Shown here: in pieces, positions 39,123 to 48,694 of the stretch
Layout of the letters: each line of letters starts with the position of its first letter
Position numbering within the stretch: position 1 is the first letter of the stretch
Origin: CAVSUZ01 sp963791885
GTDB taxonomy: Bacteria; Pseudomonadota; Alphaproteobacteria; Acetobacterales; Acetobacteraceae
NCBI GenBank assembly: GCA_963791885.1
Contig: CAWBUL010000005.1
Location: 124,001-188,000 of the forward strand
Reading direction: 5' to 3'
Length of the DNA stretch: 64,000 nt
Notes under the pieces: generated by a model
Database searches by the model: none
Told to the model about the DNA's origin: nothing
The model's input: only the letters and a program-made list of their open reading frames with translations
Program-made: the position numbers and the translations under genes

Positions 39123-39425
39123 ATGGTCACTCACGCGGGAAGCGGCCTGCCAGGCCGGTCGTTCAGTATCCCTGACCTGATAATCGCCCAAGCCTGGGCG
39201 AATTATCACGGGCTGAACTTCATTGTTGACCTGGACCGAAAGCTGGCCGGGGCGCTGTGTGAGGAGGTGCTGCGATTCTCCATCCCCCGCTATCGGGAAT
39301 GGATGGTCTGGCGCTGGGGGAGCCAAGTGCTGGCGCAGGCCAGCAACGGACCGATCGAGCGATTCACCTCGGTGTCGGAAGCACTGGAGGGGTTGAAGCT
39401 TAACGAAATGATCCTGTCGGCTTAG
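39123..39425 (+). CDS. Hypothetical protein (100 aa)
   Basis: Start ATG 39123 is preceded by AAAGAGGG at good spacing; ATG 39099 is an alternative. The protein begins MVTHAGSGLPGRSFSIPDLI, has a compact alpha-helical look (LAGALCEEVLRFSIPRYREW) and ends SEALEGLKLNEMILSA. No signal peptide or membrane segment. I do not recognise it. It stands alone between a methyltransferase gene and a convergent MBL-fold gene. Confidence 0.6.
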   Translation: MVTHAGSGLPGRSFSIPDLIIAQAWANYHGLNFIVDLDRKLAGALCEEVLRFSIPRYREWMVWRWGSQVLAQASNGPIERFTSVSEALEGLKLNEMILSA

Positions 39426-39506
39426 AGCACTAGCGCAGTTTCAGGCTGACTGCCGTCAGCCGAAGCGCACGCGCCCTGAGGTGTGCCCTCGCGCGATTTC
39501 GCTCTA

Positions 39507-40647
39507 TCATGCGGTGAACGTGAAGCTGCTGCCGGTGGCGCAGAGCACCAGCTTCTCCGGCATCTCCTGTTTGGCCAAATCGATGAAGTTCTGTCCGCTA
39601 CAGTGCATCGGGAACACATGCTCAAGATCGATTTTCTTTAGCTCCGCCATCACTTGGCGCAAGTAGTCATCCGGCGCCGGTGCCAGGTGGAAGCCGCCAA
39701 CCAGTGCATATATTTTTTCGACTCCGGCAACCTGCTGCGCGCGGTGTAGTACGTTGATGATGCCGGCGTGGCCGCAGGAGGTGAGCACCACCAGCCCGCG
39801 ATCCCCGAGATGGAAGCATACCGCATGCTCGTGCCAGTGTTGGTCGGGCTCCGGCTTTCCCGCGAGTTCCTCCGCGGTGAAATGGTGGTTCATGTAGGCG
39901 TTCGTGTCGCAGCCCACTCCGTCTTGAACACCGTATTCCACCCAGGTGTTCGGCAGCACGTGTTCGATGCTAGTGCGCGGTACCACGCCGGTGGTGAACG
40001 CTTGGCCTTCAATGACGATGGGCGTCTCGGCCAGTACCGGTCTCCACGTTCAGGGCCCGCAGCCTTCTCCGATCCAACGGCTTGCCGAATTCCGTGAAGC
40101 TGCCACCCGCATTGCGGTTATAGCGATGGCAGAAATCGTCCTCTCCACCGGTGTAAAGGCGCAGGTCCTTGGGCATGCGGGATCGCTGCGCTTCCAGGAA
40201 GCCCATCAGGCCGCCAACATGGTCGTAGTGACCATGACTTATGATCAGCGCGTCCACCTGGGCCACATCGATTTTAAGAATTTCGAGGTTGTTCACATAA
40301 ACGTCGGGCGTGAAGCCGAAGTCGAGCAGATAGCGACGCGTCTCCTGGTCTTTGCGTGACTGGATGTGCAATGCCAGCCCCCACTCACTCTCCAGGGTCT
40401 TGCCCTGAACAGCTTCAGGAAATCCCACGCGGCTAACCGCAAGGCCAGGCGCTTCCGCTCCATGCAGGAAAATATCATGGGTATTATCGGTAATTTCGCG
40501 GACAATGATCTCATCAACGACCGGCACATCGATCCGGGCGGGCGCAGCACGAGCGGATCGATCAAATGGAATGCCGCACGTCAGCAGCGAACCGCCAAGC
40601 ACAGCCGAGTGTTGCAGGAAGCCGCGGCGATCAAGCGAGAACGGCAT
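39507..40647 (-). pseudogene. Tat-exported MBL-fold metallohydrolase, one frameshift
   Basis: The N-terminus carries a twin-arginine signal (DRRGFLQHSAVLGGSLL). The core has the metal motif SHGHYDHVGGLMGFLE near residue 138. The frame breaks near 40038: ALNVET is followed in the next frame by LAETPIVIEGQAFTTGVVP and the C-terminal half (VVLTSCGHAGIINVLHRA, VFPMHCSGQNF), ending at 39507. Deleting one base gives exactly 380 codons. The C-terminal CGHAGI and HCSG motifs place it in the DHPS-like/7,8-dihydropterin-6-methyl-phosphate-synthase-type MBL subgroup. Substrate unknown. The frameshift may be an error. Confidence 0.82.
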
Positions 40648-40785
40648 CTCTGGCCTCCTGACGTAACCATCGATACTAATGCGCGACGAACCTCGGAAGC
40701 AAGCTATTATCCTCCATCCCGTCTTCGATGTGGGCGACGGATCAAAGAACCGCTTCGGATCAATCGAGATGAGAGAGCCGGGCCG

Positions 40786-41253
40786 TCATCCCACTGTAAT
40801 CGCGTTCCGCAATTGGATCGGGTGGCCGACACCGCGTAACGGCTCGATCCCGGCGCCGGTGCCGCGCACGACGACCGTGCCGTAGTTGAAGATCCGACCT
40901 GGGATGCTTTGCCGAACATCCACCGTCTCGATGCGGCTGATATTCATCTCCGCCGTGAAGCGGGAGAGCAGGCCGCGCTTGTAGATAACGCGGCGATCGG
41001 TGACGACGACTTCGGTGCTATGACGCCGGATCGCTTCGCCCAAAAAGGCGAGCAGTGCCACCACCGCGACGGCCGCCGCAGCGTAGAGGCAGATGGTCTT
41101 CTGCGGCTCCTGCTCTGCGACGAACTGGCCGACTGCCGCCAGTGCGATCGCGATGACGGCAAAAAAGATGGCGGGCAGGTAGATGGACCAGTGCAGCCGG
41201 CCGACGATGCGGACTGTTTCATCCGGTTGCAACACCTTGTGATAATAGGCCAT
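40786..41253 (-). CDS. Bacterial PH-domain (bPH2) membrane protein
   Basis: A 155-residue protein with two adjacent membrane segments (SIYLPAIFFAVIAIALAAVG and TICLYAAAAVAVVALLAFLG) and a C-terminal bacterial PH-like domain (EVVVTDRRVIYKRGLLSRFTAEMNISRIETVDVRQS ... NYGTVVVRGTG). It starts 3 bases after the stop of the LLM oxidoreductase gene upstream, so the two are probably co-transcribed. Role unknown; the family sits at the membrane. Confidence 0.85.
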   Translation of the reverse strand: MAYYHKVLQPDETVRIVGRLHWSIYLPAIFFAVIAIALAAVGQFVAEQEPQKTICLYAAAAVAVVALLAFLGEAIRRHSTEVVVTDRRVIYKRGLLSRFTAEMNISRIETVDVRQSIPGRIFNYGTVVVRGTGAGIEPLRGVGHPIQLRNAITVG

Positions 41254-41256
41254 CGA

Positions 41257-42213
41257 TCAGCCGCGAACCATGCGTACCACCTCGTCCTGGAAGCGGCGCA
41301 TGTTATCCAGCGTCGCTTGCAGGTCCGGGCCAAACAGGCCGAAATCGCACGCGGTGACGCCAAGCTCGGCCAGTGCGCGGATGTCGCCGGCATAGTCGGC
41401 GGCGGTGCCGGTGAACAGTTTGCGCTCGCCATCCACTGTGCCCTTGGGCTGCGCCTCCGGGTTGGATGAGACGCGGTACGCCAGGCCGATCCGGGAGGGA
41501 TCCCGCCCCGCTTTTTCCGCCAGGCCGCGCAACCTGGCGGCGCCTGCCTTGTAGCGGGTGAGGGTGTCGAACGGGAATTGCGGGTTGGTGCCAATCGGAT
41601 ACCAGGCATCGCCGTATCGCGCCGTGCGGCGCAGGGCGGGACCGCTTTCTCCACCGACCCAGATCGGGATCGGCTTCTGCACGGGCTTGGGTTGGAACAC
41701 CACGCCGCTGAATTGTGTGTATTTGCCGTGAAACGTGGGAGCATCCTGTTCCCAGAGTGCCTTGCACGCCATCATGTATTCATCCGTGACAGCACCACGT
41801 TCCTCATAGGGTGGCGTGCCGACAGCGGCGAACTCCTCGGCCAGCCAGCCGGCGCCGATACCAAGGGTCAGGCGGCCGCCGGACAGGACATCCAACGTCG
41901 CAAGCATCTTCGCGGTCAGCACCGCCGGTCGATGCGGTACGACCATCACCGATGTGACGATGCGCAGCTTCGACGTTTTCGCCGCGACCCAGGTAGCCTC
42001 GGTCAGTTGCTCGTGCCGGTCGACATAGGCGCCGGAGGGAAATTCGCCGCTGTCCGTGTAGGGGTAGCGCGAGGAGATGTCGGTCGGGATGATGATGTGA
42101 TCGCTGACGGTCGCGTAGTCGAAGCCGAGCATCTCGGCTTCGGTGGCAATGCGGGTCAGGCTGCGCGGGTCGGTCAAGGCGCCGCTGCTTGGCACGCTGC
42201 ATCCGAACTGCAT
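41257..42213 (-). CDS. LLM-class F420-dependent oxidoreductase (1)
   Basis: A 318-residue luciferase-like TIM-barrel protein of the Rv2161c-type (TIGR03619-like) group: ATVSDHIIIPTDISSRYPY, VTSVMVVPHRPAVLTAKMLATLDVLSGGRLTLGIGAGW, and VGGESGPALRRTARYGDAW. These proteins use reduced F420 or FMN. It is divergent from a close paralogue (78 bases between starts), which in turn overlaps an FO synthase gene, supporting F420 use. Confidence 0.88.
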   Translation of the reverse strand: MQFGCSVPSSGALTDPRSLTRIATEAEMLGFDYATVSDHIIIPTDISSRYPYTDSGEFPSGAYVDRHEQLTEATWVAAKTSKLRIVTSVMVVPHRPAVLTAKMLATLDVLSGGRLTLGIGAGWLAEEFAAVGTPPYEERGAVTDEYMMACKALWEQDAPTFHGKYTQFSGVVFQPKPVQKPIPIWVGGESGPALRRTARYGDAWYPIGTNPQFPFDTLTRYKAGAARLRGLAEKAGRDPSRIGLAYRVSSNPEAQPKGTVDGERKLFTGTAADYAGDIRALAELGVTACDFGLFGPDLQATLDNMRRFQDEVVRMVRG

Positions 42214-42291
42214 GGCTCGTCTCCCCTCCGGCGGTTTGCCTCTGACGGCACGTTACCACAGGATGCCTGCCGGGCGGGGGAGTGACCAGAG

Positions 42292-43242
42292 ATGCAGGTC
42301 GGCATCCATGTGCGCGTTCAGGGATGGCTGAACGAGGGGCGTGCGCTGATCGCGATGGCACAGCGGGCTGAGCAGCTCGGCTACGCGCATCTGGGCATGG
42401 TGGATCATGTCGTCCTGCCGACTGATGTGGCGACCCGCTATCCGTACACCGAAGACGGGATCTGGCCCGGCACCCCGACCGGAGAGTGCATCGATATATT
42501 GGGCACGCTGTGTTTTCTGGCCGCGTGCACGTCACGGATACGGCTGCTGAGTTCTGTCCTGGTCGTGCCGCATCGTCCGGCCGTGCTGGCGGCGAAGATG
42601 CTGGCGACCGCGGATGTTCTGTCGGGCGGCCGCGTGATTGCCGGCGTGGGCGCGGGATGGATGCGTGAGGAGTTCGAGGCCATTGGCGCCCCGCCGTTCG
42701 GCGAGCGCGGCGACGTGACGGACGAGTATCTGGCCGCCTTCCGTGCGTTGTGGGAGCAGGACCGGCCGGCATTCGTGGGGCGGCATGTGAGGTTCGAGAA
42801 TGTGATCTTCCGGCCCAAGCCGGTACAGAAGCGGATCCCCATCTGGGTCGGCGGCGAGAGCGGCCCTGCGTTGCGCCGGACCGTGCGCTTCGGCGATGTG
42901 TGGTACCCCGTTTCCAACAACCAGCAGGTCCTGCTCGATACGCCGGAGCGCATGAAGGCAGGCATTGACCGGCTGGCACGCACGGCGGAGAAAGCCGACC
43001 GCGATCCATCGACGATCGAGATCGGCTATCTGTGGTTCAAGCCGGTGTCGTGGACCGAGGCGCGAACCAAGGACGGAGGGCGCCAGATGTTCACGGGTAC
43101 ATCGGCGCAGATGACGGAAGACGTGGCGGCGCTGAAGCGCATCGGCGTGCGGCATCTCGTGGTGCTGCTGGCGAGCCCGTCGGAGACGGAGACAATGGAG
43201 CGGATGCAGCGATTTGCGGAAGAGGTTCTGCGTGCGGTCTGA
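42292..43242 (+). CDS. LLM-class F420-dependent oxidoreductase (2)
   Basis: A 316-residue paralogue of the divergent neighbour with the same blocks: LGMVDHVVLPTDVATRYPY, SSVLVVPHRPAVLAAKMLATADVLSGGR, WVGGESGPALRRTVRFGDVWY. Its last codons overlap the GTG start of the fused FO synthase gene by 11 bases, so enzyme and cofactor synthesis are translationally linked. Confidence 0.88.
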   Translation: MQVGIHVRVQGWLNEGRALIAMAQRAEQLGYAHLGMVDHVVLPTDVATRYPYTEDGIWPGTPTGECIDILGTLCFLAACTSRIRLLSSVLVVPHRPAVLAAKMLATADVLSGGRVIAGVGAGWMREEFEAIGAPPFGERGDVTDEYLAAFRALWEQDRPAFVGRHVRFENVIFRPKPVQKRIPIWVGGESGPALRRTVRFGDVWYPVSNNQQVLLDTPERMKAGIDRLARTAEKADRDPSTIEIGYLWFKPVSWTEARTKDGGRQMFTGTSAQMTEDVAALKRIGVRHLVVLLASPSETETMERMQRFAEEVLRAV

Positions 43243-45574
43243 CGACATCGGTTCCTTGCCGCTTCACGAGCTGATGGCGCGTGCGGCGGCACTGCGTGAT
43301 AGGCATTATCCGGGGCAGATCACCTACTCGCGCAAAGTGTTCATTCCGCTGACTCGGCTGTGCCGTGACGTGTGCCATTACTGCACGTTCGCACAGGCGC
43401 CGAGGAGGCTGCACGCGGCGTATCTGACGGGCGAGCAGGTGCTGGAGATTGCGCGGGCAGGGGCGAAGGCGGGGTGCACGGAGGCGCTGTTCACGCTGGG
43501 TGACAAGCCGGAGCTGCGTTACGGCGCGGCGCGCGATGCGCTGGCGGCGATGGGGTATGAGTCGACCATCGCGTATCTGCGGGCGATGTGCGCATTGGTT
43601 TTGAAGGAAACCGGACTACTGCCGCATGTGAATCCCGGGGTGATGACGCGGGAGGAGATCGCGTCGCTGCGGGAGGTCTCGGCCAGCCAGGGGATCATGC
43701 TGGAATCGATCAGCGAGCGACTGTGTGCGCCGGGTGGGGTGCATTACGGATCGCCGGACAAGCACCCGGCCGCTCGGATGGAGGTGCTGCGATTGGCGGG
43801 CGAGTTGGCGGCGCCGTTCACGACGGGGATTCTCATCGGCATCGGGGAGACGCGGGCAGAGCGGATCGCGTCGCTGGAAGCGATCCGCGATGTGCATCTG
43901 CGCTACGGGCATGTGCAGGAAGTCATCGTGCAGAATTTCCGCGCTAAGCCGGGCACGAAGATGGCGGACGCAGCGGAGCCGGATCTGGACGATCTGCTGT
44001 GGAGCATTGCGGTGGCGCGACTGATCTTACCCGCCGAGGTGCACGTGCAGGCACCGCCGAATTTGTCGCCAGATGTCTATCCCCGGTTGATCGAGGCGGG
44101 GATCGACGATTGGGGCGGCGTGTCGCCGGTGACGCCGGATCATGTGAATCCGGAGGCGCCCTGGCCGGCGATCGAAGCGCTGGCACGGCGCACGGCGGAA
44201 GCAGGCAAGACATTGGTGGCGCGTCTGCCGGTCTATCCGGAGTTCACAGGCGACGCGTGGCTCGCGCCGGATGTGGCACGTGAGGTACGGCGTTCGATGG
44301 ACTCGGATGGGTATGCGCGAACGGATACGTGGTCGCCGGGGCTGACATTGATGCCGGCTTTGCCGCGGTCGTTCCGTGCGGCGCCGGATGCCGCGGTGGT
44401 GGATGCGGTGGCACAGGCTCGAGCGGGTAAGCGCTTGGATGAGGCGCAGATCGTAAGGCTGTTCGCGGCGCGGGATGTGGATTTCGATTATGTGCTGGCC
44501 GCGGCAGATGCGCTGCGGCGCGAGATGGTCGGCGATGTCGTTCGCTACGCGGTGAACCGCAACATCAACTACACGAATATCTGCGCATATCGCTGCAAGT
44601 TCTGCGCCTTTTCCAAGGGCAAGACGCATGAGGCGTTGCGGGGCACGCCGTACGATCTGGATTTAGAGGAGATTGTGCGACGCTCGGTCGAGGCGTGGGA
44701 CCGGGGGGCGACTGAAGTGTGCCTGCAGGGCGGCATTCACCCGGATTACACGGGCCGCACGTATGTGCGCATCTGCGAGGCGATCAAGGCGGCGGCGCCG
44801 GGGATGCACATTCATGCGTTCTCGCCGCTGGAAGTGACGCAAGGCGCGGCGACGCTGGGTATGACGGTGCCGGCGTTTTTGCAAGAGCTGAAAGAGGCCG
44901 GGCTGGGCACGCTGCCGGGGACGGCGGCGGAGATTCTGGACGACGAAGTGCGGCGGGTCATCGCGCCGGACAAGGTCATGACGGAGCAGTGGCTGGGTGT
45001 GGTGCGCGCGGCGCACGAGTTGGGGCTGCGGACGACGTCGACGATCATGTACGGGCATGTGGAGCAGCCGATCTCGTGGGCGCGGCATCTGTTGCGGCTG
45101 CGCGACCTGCAGGCGGAGACGGGCGGGTTCACCGAGTTCGTACCTCTGCCGTTCGTGCATATGGAAGCGCCAATGTATCTGCGCGGGTTGGCGCGGAAGG
45201 GACCGACATTCCGCGAGGCGGTGGTAATGCACGCGGTAAGCCGGCTGGTGCTGCATCCGTTGATTACGAACATTCAGGTGTCGTGGGTGAAGATGGGACC
45301 GGATGGCGCGGCGTTTTGTTTGAAGGCGGGGGCGAATGACCTCGGCGGGACGTTGATGAACGAGAGTATCTCGCGCGCCGCCGGCACGCAGCACGGTCAG
45401 GAGTTTCCGCCGGAGGCGATGGAGTCGCTGATCCGGGGCATTGGGCGGGTGCCGGAGCAGCGCGATACGCTGTACCGGCCGGTGGATGCGGATCGGCGGG
45501 CGGCGTCGCTCGGGGCGGCGCCGTTGTTGCCGCCGGTGCAGACACCGCCAAGGAAGTTGGCGGCGGTGAAGTAG
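43232..45574 (+). CDS. cofGH: 7,8-didemethyl-8-hydroxy-5-deazariboflavin (FO) synthase, fused CofG-CofH
   Basis: Makes the deazaflavin FO, precursor of coenzyme F420, from tyrosine and a ribityl-diaminouracil. About 780 residues with two radical-SAM halves. The CofG half has CRDVCHYCTFAQAP (CxxxCxxC) near residue 45. The CofH half has NRNINYTNICAYRCKFCAFSKG (second CxxxCxxC) near residue 450, then CLQGGIHPDYTG and STIMYGHVEQPISWA. The fused form is like actinobacterial FbiC. GTG 43232 is chosen; ATG 43274 is an alternative. The downstream F420 genes (cofC, cofD, cofE) are not in the window. Confidence 0.93.
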   Translation: MRSDDIGSLPLHELMARAAALRDRHYPGQITYSRKVFIPLTRLCRDVCHYCTFAQAPRRLHAAYLTGEQVLEIARAGAKAGCTEALFTLGDKPELRYGAARDALAAMGYESTIAYLRAMCALVLKETGLLPHVNPGVMTREEIASLREVSASQGIMLESISERLCAPGGVHYGSPDKHPAARMEVLRLAGELAAPFTTGILIGIGETRAERIASLEAIRDVHLRYGHVQEVIVQNFRAKPGTKMADAAEPDLDDLLWSIAVARLILPAEVHVQAPPNLSPDVYPRLIEAGIDDWGGVSPVTPDHVNPEAPWPAIEALARRTAEAGKTLVARLPVYPEFTGDAWLAPDVAREVRRSMDSDGYARTDTWSPGLTLMPALPRSFRAAPDAAVVDAVAQARAGKRLDEAQIVRLFAARDVDFDYVLAAADALRREMVGDVVRYAVNRNINYTNICAYRCKFCAFSKGKTHEALRGTPYDLDLEEIVRRSVEAWDRGATEVCLQGGIHPDYTGRTYVRICEAIKAAAPGMHIHAFSPLEVTQGAATLGMTVPAFLQELKEAGLGTLPGTAAEILDDEVRRVIAPDKVMTEQWLGVVRAAHELGLRTTSTIMYGHVEQPISWARHLLRLRDLQAETGGFTEFVPLPFVHMEAPMYLRGLARKGPTFREAVVMHAVSRLVLHPLITNIQVSWVKMGPDGAAFCLKAGANDLGGTLMNESISRAAGTQHGQEFPPEAMESLIRGIGRVPEQRDTLYRPVDADRRAASLGAAPLLPPVQTPPRKLAAVK

Positions 45575-45684
45575 CGAGAGTACCAAGGGATCGCCACGGC
45601 TCGCGTTTGTGCTGTGGGAGCATTGAGACAGGCGTGCGGGATGCGGGCTCGGGTACGATTGCCGTGTCGCGATCGTCCGGTATA

Positions 45685-45703
45685 TAGTTAGTTTCGATAA
45701 CTA
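45685..45703. promoter_or_regulatory. Inverted repeat, possible operator upstream of the arylsulfatase gene
   Basis: A perfect 6-base inverted repeat TAGTTA-N7-TAACTA in an AT-rich island within GC-rich DNA, 84 bases before the arylsulfatase ATG. The size and dyad fit the binding site of a dimeric repressor or activator (TetR, MarR or LysR class) but no regulator gene is adjacent. Confidence 0.45.
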
Positions 45704-45786
45704 ATAAAGGGGTTGCCGCCGGACTGATGTCCATTGCATCGTTTGTCAAGCGAGATCATCCTGGTCCGAAAGGAGATTCGTGAAAC

Positions 45787-48159
45787 ATGAGCGACGATAA
45801 GAAGCATCGGTCACATCTTCCGATCGCCACCCCCGCGCGAACCGGACTGATCACCTATGACGCCAAGGATCCAGACACGAAATTCCCGCCGATCGAGCAG
45901 TTGCGCCCACCCAAGGGTGCACCCAATGTGCTGATTATCCTGCTTGACGATGTCGGGTTCGGCGCGTCTAGCGCTTTCGGCGGTCCCTGCCAGACGCCGA
46001 ACGCCGAGGCGCTGGCGGCGAGCGGGCTGAAGTATAATCGCTTTCACGATACCGCCCTCTGCTCCCCGACGCGGCAGGCATTACTGACCGGACGTAACCA
46101 TCACTCCGCGGGCATGGGCGGCATCACCGAGATCGCGACGGGCGCGCCGGGCTACAACTCGGTGTTGCCCAACAGCATCTCGCCGCTTGCTCGAACCCTG
46201 AAGCTCAACGGCTATTCGACCGCCCAGTTCGGCAAATGTCACGAAGTGCCGGTGTGGGAGACAAGCCCGATCGGGCCATTCGATGCGTGGCCCACGGGAG
46301 GCGGTGGGTTCGAGTATTTCTACGGCTTCATCGGGGGTGAGGCGAATCAGCGGTACCCGACACTCTACGAAGGCACGACGCCGGTCGAACCAAAAAAGAC
46401 GCCCGAAGAGGGATATCACTTCATGGAGGACATGACCGACAAGGCCATTGCCTGGATCGCACAACAGAAGGCACTGGCGCCCGATAAGCCGTTCTTCGCC
46501 TATTTTGCACCGGGCGCCACTCACGCGCCGCATCATGTCCCCAAGGAATGGGCTGATAAGTACAAGGGCAAGTTCGACCAGGGCTGGGACAAGCTGCGCG
46601 AGGAGACGCTTGCGCGGCAGAAGCGGTTAGGCGTCGTTCCAATGGATTGCCAACTCACCAAGCGGCACGAGGAAATTCCGGCCTGGGACGACATGCCGGA
46701 GGCGTTGAAGCCCATCCTGCGCCGCCAGATGGAGGTTTACACTGGATTCCTTGAATATGCCGACCACCATGTCGGACGCCTGATCGGTATTTTGAAGAAG
46801 CTCAACATCTCCGACGATACGCTTATCTACTACATCATCGGTGATAATGGCGCCTCGGCCGAGGGTACGTTGAACGGCACTTACAACGAAATGGCCAACT
46901 TCGACGGTCTGGCTGCGCTGGAGACCCCGGAATTCCTCATGGCGCGATACGAGAAGCTCGGTGGGCCAGAATCGTACAACCATTACGCCGTTGGCTGGGC
47001 GCATGCCATGAACACACCGTACCAATGGACGAAGCAGGTCGCTTCACACTGGGGCGGGACACGCAATGGCGCCATCGTGCAGTGGCCCAAGGGCATCAAG
47101 GCAAAAGGCGAAATTCGCTCGCAGTTCCACCACGTGATCGACGTGGCACCGACGATCCTGGAAGCCGCGGGACTGCCCGAGCCGGTCTCAGTCAACGGCA
47201 TTCACCAGCGGCCGATCGAAGGCGTGAGCATGCTGTACTCCTTCAACGAGGCCAATGCCGCGGAGAGGCACGAGACGCAGTATTTCGAAATGTTCGGCAA
47301 CCGCGGTATCTACCACAAGGGGTGGACTGCGGTGACGAAGCACGGGACGCCCTGGGTGCTTGTCGGCCGCAAGACAGTACCGCTCGACGACGATGTCTGG
47401 GAACTGTACGACACCAGTAAGGACTGGAGTCAGGCGAACGACCTCGCGAAGCAAATGCCGGAGAAACTGCGCGAGCTGCAGCGATTGTGGCTGATCGAGG
47501 CGACGCGCTACAACGTGTTGCCGATCGACGATCGGGTTGTGGAGAAGATGAATCCGGATACCGCGGGGCGACCGGTGTTGGTCAAGGGGACCACCCAATT
47601 GCTATTCACGGGCATGGGACGCCTGTCTGAAAACTGCGTCCTGAACATCAAGAACAAATCTCATTCCGTTACTGCCGAGATTGAAGTCCCGGAGTCGGGC
47701 GCCGAAGGTGTGATCATCGCTCAGGGCGCGAACATCGGCGGCTGGAGCCTGTATGCGAAGGATGGCAGGCTCAAATACTGCTATAATCTGGCGGGCGTGC
47801 ACCACTTCTTTGTCGAAGCTGCCGAGGCGATGCCGGCCGGCCAGCACCAGATCCGGATGGAGTTTGCGTATGCCGGCGGTGGTCTTGGCAAAGGCGGAGG
47901 GGTCGCGCTGTACGTTGACGGTAAGAAAGTCGGTGAGGGTACCGTCCCAATGACTCAGGCGATAGTCTTTTCCGCTGACGACGGATGCGATGTGGGAGAG
48001 GATAGCGGCGCCCCCGTTTCGCCGGACTACGGCTCACGCGGCAATGCCTTCAACGGAACGGTCAGGGGCGTGCAGCTTGCTATCGGTGAAGCGGCGGAGG
48101 GATCCGGTCATCTCGTCTCACCGGAGGAAGCAATCCGTATTGCCATGGCACGGCAGTAA
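45787..48159 (+). CDS. Arylsulfatase (type I, formylglycine-dependent)
   Basis: Hydrolyses sulfate esters. A 790-residue sulfatase with no signal peptide, so probably cytoplasmic. First metal Asp pair in LIILLDDVGFG. The modification motif is CSPTRQALLTGR (Cys at residue 92, turned into formylglycine by a maturase encoded elsewhere). Then GKCHEVPVWE, and the second metal site YIIGDNGASAEG. The extra C-terminal domain (TQLLFTGMGRLSENCVLNIKN ...) is usual in this large subgroup. AAAGGAGA precedes the start. Followed by a hairpin and a DUF202 gene. Confidence 0.92.
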   Translation: MSDDKKHRSHLPIATPARTGLITYDAKDPDTKFPPIEQLRPPKGAPNVLIILLDDVGFGASSAFGGPCQTPNAEALAASGLKYNRFHDTALCSPTRQALLTGRNHHSAGMGGITEIATGAPGYNSVLPNSISPLARTLKLNGYSTAQFGKCHEVPVWETSPIGPFDAWPTGGGGFEYFYGFIGGEANQRYPTLYEGTTPVEPKKTPEEGYHFMEDMTDKAIAWIAQQKALAPDKPFFAYFAPGATHAPHHVPKEWADKYKGKFDQGWDKLREETLARQKRLGVVPMDCQLTKRHEEIPAWDDMPEALKPILRRQMEVYTGFLEYADHHVGRLIGILKKLNISDDTLIYYIIGDNGASAEGTLNGTYNEMANFDGLAALETPEFLMARYEKLGGPESYNHYAVGWAHAMNTPYQWTKQVASHWGGTRNGAIVQWPKGIKAKGEIRSQFHHVIDVAPTILEAAGLPEPVSVNGIHQRPIEGVSMLYSFNEANAAERHETQYFEMFGNRGIYHKGWTAVTKHGTPWVLVGRKTVPLDDDVWELYDTSKDWSQANDLAKQMPEKLRELQRLWLIEATRYNVLPIDDRVVEKMNPDTAGRPVLVKGTTQLLFTGMGRLSENCVLNIKNKSHSVTAEIEVPESGAEGVIIAQGANIGGWSLYAKDGRLKYCYNLAGVHHFFVEAAEAMPAGQHQIRMEFAYAGGGLGKGGGVALYVDGKKVGEGTVPMTQAIVFSADDGCDVGEDSGAPVSPDYGSRGNAFNGTVRGVQLAIGEAAEGSGHLVSPEEAIRIAMARQ

Positions 48160-48167
48160 CAGGCGGT

Positions 48168-48201
48168 GATGGGGGCCGCGCCGGTGCGGTGGGCCCCCAT
48201 C
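48168..48201 (+). terminator. Hairpin after the arylsulfatase gene
   Basis: A perfect 10-base stem GATGGGGGCC / GGCCCCCATC with a 14-base loop, beginning 9 bases beyond the arylsulfatase stop. No T-run follows, so it is either a weak intrinsic terminator or an mRNA 3'-end stabiliser that would separate arylsulfatase from DUF202 expression. Confidence 0.5.
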
Positions 48202-48260
48202 GCGTGCGCCTCCGACTCATTCAGCGCAATGACGTATGAGCGCTGCTGGATGCACCGCCG

Positions 48261-48650
48261 ATGAGCGACAGGCCGGTTGCCACGAGTCTTGCGAACGAAC
48301 TCGCAAGGGAACGCAACCGGGAGGCTGCGGAACGCACGCTCATGGCGTGGATCCGGACAGCCCTCTCCCTGATTGGGTTCGGCTTCGGGATTGCCAAGAT
48401 CGATGCTGACCTTAGGGCGGCGGGTTTGCACTCACGGTTCGAGCTCCCGCACGGTTCCTTGATCTTTGGTGCCAGCTTTATCGTGCTGGGGATTCTTGGT
48501 CTGCTCGCCGCGATTGTCCAGCATGCTCGTGTCCTGATGCGGCTGTCCAAGCCGGATTTTGTCTACAATGCCATGCGGCCGATTGCGATGACCGTGGCGG
48601 CCATGCTCATGCTGATCGGCGTATTCGGCCTGGTTGCTATTCTGTGGTGA
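48261..48650 (+). CDS. DUF202 (YidH-like) membrane protein
   Basis: A 129-residue protein with the DUF202 signature NELARERNREAAERTLMAWIRTALSLIGFGFGI and three hydrophobic segments (residues about 35-45, 68-90, 108-127). Function of the family is unknown; it often sits next to sulfatase genes, as it does here. ATG 48261 is the first good start. Confidence 0.85.
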   Translation: MSDRPVATSLANELARERNREAAERTLMAWIRTALSLIGFGFGIAKIDADLRAAGLHSRFELPHGSLIFGASFIVLGILGLLAAIVQHARVLMRLSKPDFVYNAMRPIAMTVAAMLMLIGVFGLVAILW

Positions 48651-48694
48651 GGCATTGTTGCTGTCATCCCGTAGCAAGGGAGCGCCGCTGCTGA

